From NCBI GenBank assembly GCA_036571765.1, contig BROE01000012.1, forward strand, positions 9,742,874 to 9,806,873: a stretch of DNA of 64,000 nucleotides. Reading direction: 5' to 3'. How positions within the stretch are numbered: the first letter of the stretch is position 1; each line of letters begins with the position of its first letter. Under the pieces are notes generated by a model, which was not told where the DNA came from, searched no databases, and saw nothing but the letters and a program-made list of their open reading frames with translations. Both the position numbers and the translations under genes were made by a program. The DNA comes from Plecoglossus altivelis. Taxonomy: Eukaryota; Chordata; Actinopteri; Osmeriformes; Plecoglossidae. Positions 1 through 12,718 of the stretch are shown here, in pieces.

Positions 1-3000
1 CAACCACACACACACACACACACACACATACACACACAGACACACATGCATGCATGACTGGTCAGTTTCAACTGTCTATATCCATTATACCTTCCCACCT
101 CTCAGTCTTTAATGCCTCTCTGTCACTTATGTCCATTGCTTCCATGAATTGAATCCATGCTTGACTGGTCAATCTATTTGATCCTGTCTCCCACCTGACT
201 CCCTCCTCTTCCAAACTTTCCCTCTCCGTCTCATCCCTCTCCGTCTCATCCCTCTCCGTCTCATCCCTCTTCGTCTCCGTCGTTCCTGCCGTCTTCCTCC
301 GCGGCCTCTTTCGCTCACTCCTCCGCCCCCCCACAGCATTTCTACTCACAGAACACTCACGATGACTAGTGAACAGGCCCATCATCACCGTTCCGTCAAA
401 CTCTTTAACAATGTGTTAAAGTTGAACTGACATCCACTTGGTACTCTCATTGAATTGGCACCACGTTTCCCAGTCAAATGGAGGGCTGGAAAGCGAGAGG
501 AAGAGAGTGAGTAAGATAGATCAATGAAATGTGTTGAAAGGATAAAGCCAGCTCGACGTATCATGGAACCTGTGGTTAATTTACTGACATAATTGGTTCT
601 TTTATGAAGCCCAACGTGAAATTCTTCGGACCACATCAAATGTGTGTGTATTTTGTGTGTGTGTGTGTGTTTGTGTGTGTGTGAGTAAGCAGAAGCTATA
701 AAGAGGATGCCAGTGCTATTTTGATCAAAGCAAGGGTTTAGTCACAGAGTTGGAGATGAGGGCCCCGCTCTCCTAGTAATTACCCAAAGCAGAATAACTC
801 CATCATCTGGGACAAAGACCCAGATCTACACATATACATACGTTTATATGTACTCATACATGTATTCCTCATTTTCAGTTCCCTCCCTGGTCATAATTCC
901 TCATTCTTTTTCATCTCTTCTTTTCCTTTTCAGTTTTGTTCCATTCTTCTACTTGTCAGTTATATTTAAATGAGAATGTCTTGTCTCCTCTCCCCTTCTT
1001 TCCTCTTTTTTCATCCCTTTGCCTTAAAGAGTTCATTGTCAGTTGAGTAGCTTCTGTCATTGTCATTTTCACAGAGGGCATCGTCTGGCTGTGGGGGAAA
1101 TATCCTCACATAATCGCTTTGCGAGTCTTCCTTCACAGTCTACACTTTGTTAAGACTATAACCCTTAAAAGGTCAGTTTAATTAACAGATTAAAACTTCA
1201 CTCATCTCCATCGTCTTAAAGTCCAAGTCAGATGAGGATAGAGTCAAAGAAAACGCTCTTCTTGAGGATAAATCAATTCAGTGAACTTTTTCAGCCCCTG
1301 GAGATCCTTTTGCCTTCTTTTTCCTTCTTCTTCTCTTCTTTTCTCTTCTCTACTCTTCTCATCTCATGTCTCTTCTTCCCTAAGTCCTTCTTGTCTCTTC
1401 TCCTTTAATTATTTTTCCTAACAACCCCCCCCCTCCAGTATTTACATCCATTTCCCAATCTCATTCCCTGGTTATTTCCCTCCTTCCCTCCCTGCCTCTT
1501 CTGGTACTAAACTGAAGGATGACCCTCCAGTCCCTGCTCTGTGATGGAGCCATGCCCTTTCTGAAAAGAGTGAAGTCAACACTGTGTTGACTTCCCAACA
1601 ATCCTCCAAGGGCCCCTTGCTGTTAACGAACAACAGGCTCATGGATCACATCATTTGAGATGAGAAAAAGGCGTCCATTTTTTGTTGTGCATCTTTATAA
1701 CTTTAAGATGTGCATAAACTTTATAGATGCACATGCATGCTTTAAGATGTGTGTAAATAGTAAACATTCAGAGACAAATTCAGTGGTCATTGTAATAGAG
1801 TAAATGTAAAATTTTCATTGTATTTATGTAGATCTTTAAGTGTAAAATGATTTGTAGTTGCCCGATTGCCCGAACCAAGATTACATAAAACACATGAATG
1901 GGTATTTCAGCGCAGGTCTTGGTTACTGGTTTTTTGAGTATTTGTGTGTGTGTGTGTATGTGCAGGAATATGGTGTCTAGGTCTGGTAGCTGGTGTCCTT
2001 CAGGGTGAGAAGAAAGACAGAGCAAGATGTTTAAACCATCAGTGTTCTTTTCCTCTCCTTTCAATCCCCCTACCCAAGAAGTCCCTGTTGATGCTCCTGA
2101 AGTGTGTGTGTGACAGTCTCTGTGAAGGGTCTGTGGTTTCCTGTGAGACATCGTTTATGTATGTGCGTATGTGTCTATTCTTGGTGCGCTGGTCCCTGTG
2201 ACGTGTGTGTGTTCATCTGAGAGCTTGTGTGTATGTATGCGTGTAGATACGTGTGTGCGTGTGTGTGTGTGCGGTAGGTTCCCAGGCACGGATCCTATCT
2301 TCTGCCTGGCTGAACATGGCCTCCATAACAACGGTGAGAAGAGGATGAGGTTGTTAGTGGTGACCTACGAGCCAGCTGTGTCTGTTTGCTGCACTCAAAA
2401 TGTCCGGTGTGACCCCCGTCACTTGCGTCGCTCTGAGACACAGAGGCACCAGCTAAAAGGGTTTTAGACCCTCACACATACACTCACACCATTCCTTTTA
2501 CTTTCCTTCCAGTTTTTCAATTTCCTTTTTTTTCTGTCCTCTGTTTGCTTCTCTTGAAAGACTCTGTGTGTACTTGTGGGGCTAGCACCAAGGACTCTGA
2601 GTTCTGAACCCTTGACATTAGTACATCTCAGCTCTCTTATGTCCCATTTTTACTGAAGCGCGATGTTCACTGGTGTCTCAGATCACTGGTTCACTTGTTT
2701 CGGGTGGTGTTTGGTGCTGGTTTCCAACATTCACCGACTGTAATTCTTTCCCTGTCTTGTGCCTTATTTCATTCTCTTTTCCCCCCACATCCCCTCTCTT
2801 TCCATCCCTTCTACACATTCTCTGCCTTCTTGTCTTCCCCTCAACATCCTTCTCACCTCTGTCCATTCCTATCCCGGTCCATCTTGTCTAACTTCCCCTC
2901 CCTCCCTACGTATCATGTCTGCCTAAGAAAAATCAGTCCATTATTAGCTCACTCAAAAATTACTCACACTAAGCAGCCACCATCAGACTGTACAAGCCTT

Positions 3001-3157
3001 CCTTCCACACATGATGCCCTCAGGAAGAATATGCATAAGCTCAAAAAGCGACTTTCTCAGGACCACCCCATGCCGACTTGTCCCCAAACCTGTCGTCAAC
3101 CATCTGTGCGACCCAGTACAACACAATGAACAAACCTGCTGGAGCCCCCTACCTTAT
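1..3157. other. Non-coding sequence 5' of, or in intron 1 of, chrna6
   Basis: No exon could be supported here. The stretch is rich in CA/GT runs (about 1-45, 655-684, 1943-1960, 2247-2271) and pyrimidine tracts (about 1310-1500, 2760-2900). The next coding exon (3490) opens in phase 1 after the signal peptide, so a short exon ending in a G before a GT donor must lie upstream. I looked for an ATG followed by a hydrophobic stretch and a phase-1 donor and found nothing convincing. The short open frames here are low-complexity or pyrimidine-derived. Confidence 0.6.
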
Positions 3158-3383
3158 NNNNNNNNNNNNNNNNNNNNNNNNNNNNNNNNNNNNNNNNNNN
3201 NNNNNNNNNNNNNNNNNNNNNNNNNNNNNNNNNNNNNNNNNNNNNNNNNNNNNNNNNNNNNNNNNNNNNNNNNNNNNNNNNNNNNNNNNNNNNNNNNNNN
3301 NNNNNNNNNNNNNNNNNNNNNNNNNNNNNNNNNNNNNNNNNNNNNNNNNNNNNNNNNNNNNNNNNNNNNNNNNNNNNNNNNNN
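3158..3383. other. Assembly gap (226 N)
   Basis: A run of N, bordered on the right by a CCCT repeat (3384-3404). It sits about 100 bases before the first recognisable chrna6 exon, so the missing signal-peptide exon could be inside it. The true length is unknown. Confidence 0.99.
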
Positions 3384-3489
3384 CCCTCCCTCCCTCCCTC
3401 CCTCCATGTCTCTCTGGCCACCCCTCACGTGATCCCCCCTCTTTGTCTTATCTCCCTATCCTCCTCCTCTACTGGATCTCTCTCTCCAG

Positions 3490-6400
3490 ACTGTTTTTCT
3501 TCCAAGGCTGAGGACCGGCTCTTCAGGAAGCTTTTCAGGAAGTATAACCAGTTCATCCGTCCTGTGGAGAACGTGTCTGACCCCGTCACTGTGGAGTTCG
3601 AGGTCTCCATGTCACAGCTGGTCAAAGTGGTAAGGAACACAGACACGCATGCACACACGCATACCCACACGCACACTCTCACATGCACACACATTAAACT
3701 GCAGACACACACATATATGCATATATAATACATGGCAATGCACACACATAGTAATGCACACACACACGTACAGATGTCCATTAAAATGGACAGAAAGAAA
3801 GACAGACAGACAGAATGACAGAGAGTTTTAAAATATTTAACCTGGAATAAGAGCAGAGCTTTAGATATGAAACTTTCCATCACCTTCCTAGCAAGCTGTG
3901 CGTGGTCAGGAAGCAATCTCACTAAAAGCACCCACTCAGCTCTTCTGCAGTAGAGTGGGTCTGTATGGGTATGTGTGTGTGGGTGTAATATAGGGTGAGA
4001 GTGTTGTGTCTGTCTGAAATATATTAAATTTCCTGTCGGAGAAAAGAATAGATAGATGGACAATTATCAGGAAAATGAGACAAACAGAGATGGCGTTAAT
4101 GACAGCAAAGATGGTAGAGCACAGGAAGGTAACTAAAGAGTTGTCATGCAGTAAAGAATATCATCTCTCTTCATCTTATTCTCCGTAAAGGAATGGATTA
4201 AGGTACGTTTTGCAAGTGGAAGCTTACTTGATTTGACTGACATTTAGCTCATTCAGCAGGTAAGACTTCCGAGGAAGTTGGGGTCAGACATAGTTGAGGT
4301 TAAGCTATATTTCCATTTCCTAGTCAATGCTGACTTTGCTGTATTTCCTCTGCAAGTTAAGTTCTGTGAAGCTGACCATGAAATCTCCTAAGTATTTGAC
4401 ATTTTGATACTAAAACTGTGTTTGTTTGTTACCTCAAGCTCCAAAAGTACAATTTCCATAGAACGTTCCCATACAAAGGTTCACATATATATACTGAACA
4501 TGAGTTGACACATACACCTGCCATTTTGCAGGCATGTGCATATCTACAAAACGCATGCTCCTGTACTCACACTACTTCTCACTCTCGCTCTGACTTGACA
4601 TTTTCTTCTCGGCAGGACGAGGTGAATCAGATCATGGAGACAAATCTGTGGCTGAGACACGTGAGTGCACACATGCACACTCACACGCACACAAAGAGAG
4701 CAATAGGGGGTTAGGTGACGTGAGGTGAGATGTTTTAACTTGTTTACATTTTGTGGATCACACATCATTGTCAATATGGATGCTCCCATACTGTGTGTTT
4801 GTGAGAGTGAGAGAGAAAGAATGAGAGAGGGAGAGAATGACGGAGAGGGAAGAATGGGCAGAGGGAGCAGGAACGCAAGACCGAGAGAGAAAGAGAGATT
4901 CAGGTCCTCTTAAGGTCAATATTTGACACATGGTCAAGGAGCTGTCCATCATGATATTTGGTGCCCGGGCATGTGTGTGTGCAGTAGTGTGTGTCTATTA
5001 GAGAGGTTCAAAGCAGGTCAAGGTATATTTACTCGAAGAAATCAATGTTTCTGAGCAGCACAGCCATTCTAGGTTACACAGCAGCATGACATAGATCAAT
5101 AAATGGCAGGACTGAACTTCTAACCCCACTGGATGCTTTTCCCACTGGATGGAAACGCAGTAGGTCATTATCATGCTTATCATTCATAGACAGGGCTTTG
5201 GTCTTGGAACAAAAGGCACTGGAATCACCTCTCCTACTTCACAGATAACTGATGTTTCGTCTCTTTGTCTCTTTTCCTGTCTTTCACTCTTTCCTCCCCT
5301 CTTTGCTGTCCTTCAGGTTTGGCAGTTATGTTTTCTCTCTCTCTCCCTCCATCCTTTTCCCTCCTTCCAGCTGAATCATGCAGCTTAGGGATTATATACT
5401 GTTAAAGCAGAGGCAGCCTTCACCTCTCAGAAAAAGATGAAGAAGAACGCCAGCGACTCATTTTCAACATTGTCATTTGACCACCTCAATTTAAAGGCAA
5501 ATTTTAAGGCATATGAAGGCGATTGTAAGTCGAGCATATGAACGACGACTGCAGTACATTGAAGACGGAGTTCATACCTTTTTACGCAAAGCAGTGGTTC
5601 AAAGCAGTGGGCTTAGAGTCACATCTCTCTGTATTGATTATGGGATGTTCTTATTGATTATTTATAAGCGTGCCATTCTTTACTGCAAATAGGTAATCTG
5701 TAATTAGTATTTGGTGGCCCCAACAAAACATAAGCACACAACCACACTCAAGCCTTCATCAAAACAAACTGGAAATCCACAGGATGTTGTATGTTGAAGG
5801 TCATTTGTACTGCAGCCTTGGCAATCGTATGGTTTTTACACATTGATTCATCAGCAAAAGTAAACGCAGGGAAACTCTTCTTCATTTGAAAATGTCTTTG
5901 ATAAGATAAACGCTGTCGGAAGGTGGGCAGGGAGGACGCACGACAACTGAAAAGGGTTGACTCTGTTTATTAGTGCAAGTTCGGATCATGTGACCTATCC
6001 CAACGGCGTGCTACACACAAAGAGTACACATGGGTGAAACACGTTGCTTTCAACACATTCTTATATACTACATAGACCGAGTCAAACATAGTTCACAGAA
6101 CGCCTCCTTTCACGGTTAACATGGTCAGCAACTTGAACAGAGACAGCTGAGAGTCTTAACTTACACAATATTGTACGTACTGGTTATTTGATGTTTCCTT
6201 TGAACTTGACCTTTCTACATTCGTATGTTGGAGAGTCTCACTATGTTGACCTCTTGACCTTAGCTAGACTGCTGTCTGTCTCTTGAACAAGAACACTGCA
6301 TATCACTCTATCATTCTTTCTTCCTCTGCACTTCTGGCTTGAGTTGTTTCTCTGCCTGGGACCAAGTTGTCCTTCGATAAATAAATAAATCTTAGGAGAT

Positions 6401-9400
6401 GTTTTCTAACGTTGACCATTCAAACCATTGTGTTTGTCTCTATCTGTCTGTCACCTTTCGAGGGGAAGAGAAGTTCTCTTATCTTGCTTTTCAAGGAGCG
6501 TAAACACAGACCCCAACACTGACCTGTCACTGCTTTTTCTTTCAGATCTGGAATGACTACAAGTTGAAGTGGACCCCGGTGGAGTTTGATGGGATAGAGT
6601 TCATCAGAGTTCCATCCAACAAGATCTGGAGACCAGACATTGTGCTTTACAACAAGTCCGTTGTCACGACTGTACACTCACCACTATCATCGTCCTCTAA
6701 CTCATCATCCTTTACCATCACCGACTCCTCTCCATTTTTCGAATCTTTTCCAAATCTTTCTATTAAGCGGTGAAAAGAGGGCTTTTCACTCCATTCCATT
6801 CACCTGATTGTCTTGCTGCTCTAATTTCTTTGTCCCTTCTCCTGATTCCAAGAGTGTCACAGTACAAATCAACTGACGTTATTGAAGGTCCTTCTCACAA
6901 TGGAGGGCTAATTCACTTTCTACCCTTCGTGTTCCTTCTTTCTCATTCACTTTACCAATCAATATTCTCTCCTTCTTTGTCCCCCCATACGCTGCAATCA
7001 TCCACATGTCTCTCTCTTTCTCTGTCTTTCTCTCTTCCTCCATACGTCTCTCTCCCTTAAAATACCTCTTCTCCCTTCCCTTCGATATCCACTTATGTCT
7101 CCCTTCCACCCCCTTCATCACCCTCCCTCACCCCACCTGCCCCCTTCCCAACCTCTCCAGTGCTGTGGGTGACTTCCTGGTGGAGGACAAGACCAAGGCT
7201 CTGCTGAAGTTTGACGGCACCATCACTTGGGTCCCCCCTGCCATCTTCAAGTCCTCCTGCCCCATGGACATCACCTACTTCCCCTTCGACTACCAGAACT
7301 GCTCCATGAAGTTCGGCTCCTGGACCTACGACAAGGCCAAGATTGACTTAGTCCTTATCGGGTCCAAGGTCAGATGATACCCTGTTTGAATCTGCATATG
7401 TAATTAGTTCATCCAATTATACGTTTCAAACCATTTTTCCAGTGAAATTAGACATATTACTCACTCAGTATATGCTCTCTGTTCAATAAAAAATGCATGG
7501 TTTATGTTTAGGTCTAAACATGAAAATGCCATTGAAGGGTCGACCTCTTTCAATTTTGGGCAAGGCATCAGACAACAGCACTGCAATTTAGCATAATGAA
7601 TAAATCCTATACTTTTTGCTGCAGGTCAATCTCAAAGACTTCTGGGAAAGCGGTGAGTGGGAGATCATCGACGCGCCGGGCTACAAACATGACATCAAGT
7701 ACAACTGCTGTGAGGAGATCTACCCCGACATCACCTACTCCTTCTACATCAGGAGACTTCCTCTCTTCTACACCATCAACCTCATCATCCCCTGCCTGCT
7801 CATCTCCTTCCTCACCGTGCTGGTCTTCTACCTGCCCTCCGACTGCGGGGAGAAGGTCACCCTGTGCATCTCCGTCCTCCTCTCCCTCACCGTGTTCCTG
7901 CTGGTCATCACCGAGACCATCCCCTCCACCTCCCTGGTCATCCCCCTCATCGGCGAGTACCTGCTCTTCACCATGATCTTCGTCACTCTCAGCATCGTCA
8001 TCACCGTCTTCGTGCTCAACGTGCACTACCGCACCCCCATGACCCACACCATGCCCGGGTGGGTGCGCTCCGTGTTCCTCAGCATCCTGCCCAGGGTGAT
8101 GCTCATGAGGAGGCCGCTGGACCAGGACGGCAAGGCCGTGGGGGTGCAGAGCTGCGGCGAGGGGGGAGGATCTGGAGGCAGGGCTTCAGGGAGTGGGGGA
8201 AAGGGAGCGAAAAAGAGGAAGAATAGCCTCTCTCAGGTGGGTGGAGGGAGGCCGACGGATGGATGGACAGACTGAAGTTGCTTAGGAGAACGCATTTTCA
8301 AAATATTTATTTACACAGACATCCAAATGCATAAAGCATCCAGAGATATGTTGACATTGAATCTGCTTGATTGAAACCGTGCAGGAAAACCAGCAGATTT
8401 AACCTTCATCCTTCTGAATTCACAGCAAAGCGGAGGAGGCTCAGTCAGCTGCCTGGACTTTGGAGAAAACAAGATCTCTGTGGAGGGAGGCTGCGCTGGC
8501 AAGAAGTGCCCTTGCCCCTGCCAGCACGGCAAGGAAACCCCAGAGACGGCAGACCCTGGGAAGCTTAGTCGCCAACTGAGCCACCAGAGCGTCAACACGG
8601 TGGTGGCGTTCTCCATGGTGTCACCGGAGATCAAACAGGCCATCGAGAGTGTCAAATACATCGCAGAGAACATGAGGAGTCGGAACAAGGCCAAAGAGGT
8701 ACCGTCCTGTTCATTGATGTAGCTTCCAAAGCTAGCTCAGGGTTATCTGAAACAGTGCAGAATATACGTCCAACTGATACAGCAATTACTGCTGTACCTC
8801 TGTAAAAGAATGTGTCAGTAAAAGTGTGAGATGCATGTGTGACTTGGGAAATATGCTTTTATAAAATGCTGTATAATGCATAAAGGTAAACATATGATCT
8901 GACTGTACTTCCAAAGTGAGCGAAGAAAATATAATTAGTCAATCCAGTGTACTATTCATGTGAAAATGACTCAAAAGTCAAGAGAGCCAAGAGTTTCAAG
9001 TTGCAACAGCCTTTTTTGTTATAAATACTCTGTGCCAGATCTCCCAGGGGTGTAATGCAGTCTTTGATATGCAAAACAGCCCCTCTCAATCTGCACTGTC
9101 AAAATGTCTGTCACTGTGAGACACTTTGGTTCAATATAATTAAGAGTTATTTTCCCCCTGTGCAAATCACAGTCATTGCATCAAAACTTACCCAACTCGA
9201 GTTTATCCTTCTTTCTTCCTTTATTCAACGTCCTTGCTTTTCCTCCATAACTTGGATTCTCCGTTTTTTTCCCTACCAAATTCGCACTTCCTTTTTTCAA
9301 CTCCCTACTACATTATAAAGTATTCTATCTCCCCCTCTATTTTGTCACCTATCTATCTTTCACCACTTTTGACCATTGTTCTGTCCCTCCTACTTCACCT

Positions 9401-9570
9401 CCTATTTTATGCTCTGCTTTATCGGGTCGTTTTTTCATTCTCAGGTGGAGGATGACTGGAAGTATGTTGCCATGGTGATCGACAGGATATTCCTTTGGGT
9501 CTTTGTTACGGTCTGCATCCTTGGAACCCTGGGCCTCTTCCTGAGGCCTGTCATTGGCTTTCTGTCATAA
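3490..9570 (+). CDS. chrna6: Neuronal nicotinic acetylcholine receptor subunit alpha-6 (5' partial)
   Basis: Acetylcholine-binding subunit of a pentameric cation channel in the neuronal plasma membrane. Exons: 3490-3629, 4616-4660, 6546-6655, 7161-7368, 7625-8236, 8426-8698, 9445-9570 (stop TAA). All junctions are GT/AG and phases agree, giving about 504 residues without the signal-peptide exon. Seen: Cys-loop cysteines 14 residues apart (codons 7258 and 7300), vicinal Cys-Cys of alpha subunits (7706-7711), M1-M3 in exon 7625-8236 with the GEK motif before M2, and M4 in the last exon. Alpha-6 is preferred over alpha-3 because of YNQFIRPVENVSDPVTV near the N-terminus, the RLSHQ-like loop motif, the VEDDWKYVAMV start of the last exon, and linkage to beta-3. 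The M3-M4 loop is Gly-rich, has a CPCPC cluster and a basic KKRKNSLS site that looks like a kinase target. The region that is one large exon in human CHRNA6 is split in three here. The exon 4 donor (gtccgt) is weak. Confidence 0.9.
4661..6545 (+). other. chrna6 intron between the 45-bp exon and the 110-bp exon
   Basis: A 1.9 kb intron. It contains a purine-rich GA stretch (about 4803-4905) and otherwise unique AT-rich sequence. The segment from about 5930 to 6410 differs in texture and has a minus-strand AATAAA inside a CTAATAAACAGAG context. It could be an old LTR fragment, but I see no matching terminal repeats or coding remnants. No other exon is supported. Confidence 0.5.
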
Positions 9571-10576
9571 CCGAAAACCAATTAAAGTTCATAGCAACTC
9601 ACTCATGGCCAATCGGCAATCAGGTTGTTTTCATCTGGACCAATTGAAAAAAATGCTGTTAGAGCTGCACCAGGAGAAAATCTTTCACTTAGCCTCTTTT
9701 GAATTAACTAATCAAACCTTTTTCAACTAAGTATTCCCAAGATAAAAACATTGAACCACCTCCGTAGCAAACAAGAGCCAATGAGCAGTCCCTTTTGATG
9801 TCTTTCTCTGTCACATCTAATGAATAATCAGCTTGGCGAGGTCTCAGCCAATCCAAACCACGCGCTTTCTAGGTGACAACCAATTAACGATTGAAATTGA
9901 GGAGACATCTTAGAATCTTCTAGTAATGTTAACAGCCTGTTGAAACCGTCGGCTTCGACCGTTTGTCCATGGTTAGGATCTAACGTGTCAGTGATCCGCC
10001 ATAGTTGTAGGTATTTCTATGAGAACATCATGACAGTTTTTGTTAAAGGTTGTGTGGTATCTTACAGGAATAACCAATCAGTTTCTAGCTCTGCACCGTA
10101 ATGAAAATGGACAAAGAACAAACAGATGCCTTTATGAGTGTTCTGGAAGGTTTAATTTGTTATCTGGGTAAATATATGATTCATTTATACATGAATGACA
10201 GCCTCCTGAAATAGAACCTTCAACTCAATTCTGGAATTAATGTATCAGGGGATTATATCATCCATTTTTATGGTCATTAATTTATGTGTTTATTTTCCCA
10301 GTCATTTTTTAATGAAGTTCACCATTGTATGTATCCCTGTATTACCACACACAGATGGTGCATGAGAAACATTGATTAGCCTCTTTTAATTGAGTCTACT
10401 ATATCAGCTATTCCAGAAAACTGCTTTGTGCATTTGATTGCCATAATCCCTTTGCAATTACATTTTGACTTGTCTTTAACAATACACATCTTGTCTAACA
10501 ATACACACTTTGTTTAACTATACACACTTTGCGCTACCGAGACACTCACTTTTGTATCTACAGTATGTTTTCTTTT

Positions 10577-10578
<2 letters not shown>

Positions 10579-10630
<52 letters not shown>
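10579..10630. repeat. (CT)n microsatellite
   Basis: Nearly uninterrupted TC dinucleotides, about 26 units, in the chrna6-chrnb3 spacer. Confidence 0.97.
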
Positions 10631-10633
<3 letters not shown>

Positions 10634-12718
10634 TCCCCTCTCTATCTTTCCTTTCTGTTTTGATGGCTTTGAATTTGAAATAAATGTTGATATTTCTTCA
10701 AACCGTGAATATCTGCTATGGATATGTTCGTTAGGGCATTCATCCTGTGAAGCGTTGCCGTACAGTGTTGCTGTCACAAACCCTCTCAGGCACTTCCAAG
10801 CTGTGCTTGATCTCCTCATGACCTACCAAGGTCAGCTAAGTGCCTAGACTAGATCATAGCAGGAAGGAAGACCTTCATCATCTTCGGCGAGACCCTGCTC
10901 ATAATGCCTCTGCATTATTTAAACAATTAGAGCTAAATGTTAGGATAAAGCCTGCGAGGAAGTGCTGAGATCAGCCATGCACATCAAGCCAGATTCAAAT
11001 GAGAACCTGCGCGTTGACATACAAAGCCGAGCCAAGCTCGTCAATGCTGGAGCTGTCATCGGAGATGATTGAAGAGATCTGTGGAAAAATTGAAATCAGG
11101 GAATGAGAATCAGGACTTGAATGATGTGGACAGTGATTCATGGGAAGTCATCAGGTCTATGGCATTAGCCAGGGGAATCTGTGGTAGCCATTTCCTACCC
11201 CTCTCCTTTTTCTCTTCTCCACTTCTCCATCTCTCAGTCTGTCAAAGCATATTAGTACATCCCATCTTACCCATTTCCCTGAATAGCCATGTTCATGTGG
11301 AAACACACACACACACACTCGGACAATGACGCACACTGGCTGGGTATCTAAATCGGGACACACATGCTCTGACTCTGAGACACACTTTCATACAAACTCT
11401 CTCTCACACAAAAATACACACACACAGTATTGAGATCAGAAAGTGTTTAAGTCACTTGTAATGTAATCTATCGTTGAAAGAGAACTGTGCTGTCCGTGTG
11501 TGAAACACATGGTTCAAGTCCCGGGCCCACAGAAAGCTTTCACACAGCCTGTTCTAGAGTTAGCTTTAGCACTGGGCCACATGAACGTGAGACCAATAAT
11601 GAAAGCATTAGCATTAGCGTAATCATTATCTCTGAGGTCAAGTTCCCATTGTTTCTTACAATAGACCAGCAGGGTAAGAAGTTGATATGGTTGAAAATGT
11701 GGTTGGAGGGCCTGAAAGGTATCGACAGTGAGTGTGCAGAGTGATGCTACTTGTGATGTGGAGGGACAAGTGAAATAAAGGGAGTCGATGAAAGAAGGGA
11801 GGAAGGTTTGTTTGGATGTTGTGACGTCTGCAAGATGGTTTGTTTTTGGAATCATTTGAATCCAAACTATAACTTCAGCCAATCGTACCAAGAGGTGAAG
11901 TAGGATGGACAGTTCATTCTGGAGCTGGAGCTACCCCTCATCCTGACCCTAACCATTGTAAGCAATAACAATGCAATATATCACACAATAGATGCATTCA
12001 CATTTTCCATTTGTCTGTCTGGTCAGTGCTCAAACAAACAGTTAATCCCTATTTATGCAAATATGACATTTTGCGTGTCGTGGATGAAAGACAGATCCAG
12101 GAGAGTTGGCGATTAAAAACACGCACAGTGTGCAGGCCCTGAGATGCCCTGTGAGCCTCTCTACACCCAGAATACAATGGCCTACGGACGCAACACTGCT
12201 TCAGAATGTGAGAGGATGCAGGAAGAGAGAGCGAGAGATGGAAGTGCGAGTTGAGGGACCATGATAACAAAGAGGGAATGCAGCACAGGGAGGTAGAGAG
12301 AAGAGACGAATGAGAGGTGAGATGAGAAAAGAAGGAGTTGATAAGAAAGAGGAGGAAGTGAGAAAGGAGGTGGGTATGTGAAAGGAGGAGGGAACGTGAA
12401 AGGGAGGAGTCTGTATTGAAAAGCCAAGGGCATTCTGTAAGGACAGAAGACAATGGAAGATGAAAAAGAGAAAAACAGAGAGTGAGCGTTAGATAATTCT
12501 TTATCGAGTACTGTACAGTCGTTGAACATAGAGAAGTTTTATTGGCTTGTGCTTGAAGCAAGGAGACGATGGAAGCCCTTTTATAAACCATCGGTGAGAA
12601 GATTCCCCTCCCCTCATCCTAAGGCTCTCTCTCTCGCGCGTATGTGTGTGTGTCTTTGAGTGGAGGAATACAATATGGAGTTTGACTCCAAAATATTCAC
12701 AAGCGGAATAAAGATAAA

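Noticed and set aside
5930..6420. Possible solo LTR in chrna6 intron
   Set aside because: Texture and a minus-strand AATAAA are suggestive, but there are no visible TG...CA ends, target-site duplication or second copy.
7607..8047. Acidic 146-codon - strand frame over the chrna6 M1-M3 exon
   Set aside because: Shadow of the GC3-rich receptor exon; Asp/Glu/Gly composition mirrors the sense codons.
3490..9570. Calling the first gene chrna3
   Set aside because: Some residues match alpha-3 (SMSQLVKV, MDITYFPFDYQNC). The N-terminal YNQFIRPVENVSDPVTV, the loop and tail motifs and the adjacent beta-3 gene fit alpha-6 better. A phylogenetic tree would decide.
12049..12591. 180-codon - strand frame
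   Set aside because: Composition follows a purine/pyrimidine-biased stretch (Ser/Leu/Phe/His runs) and it lacks any recognisable domain.
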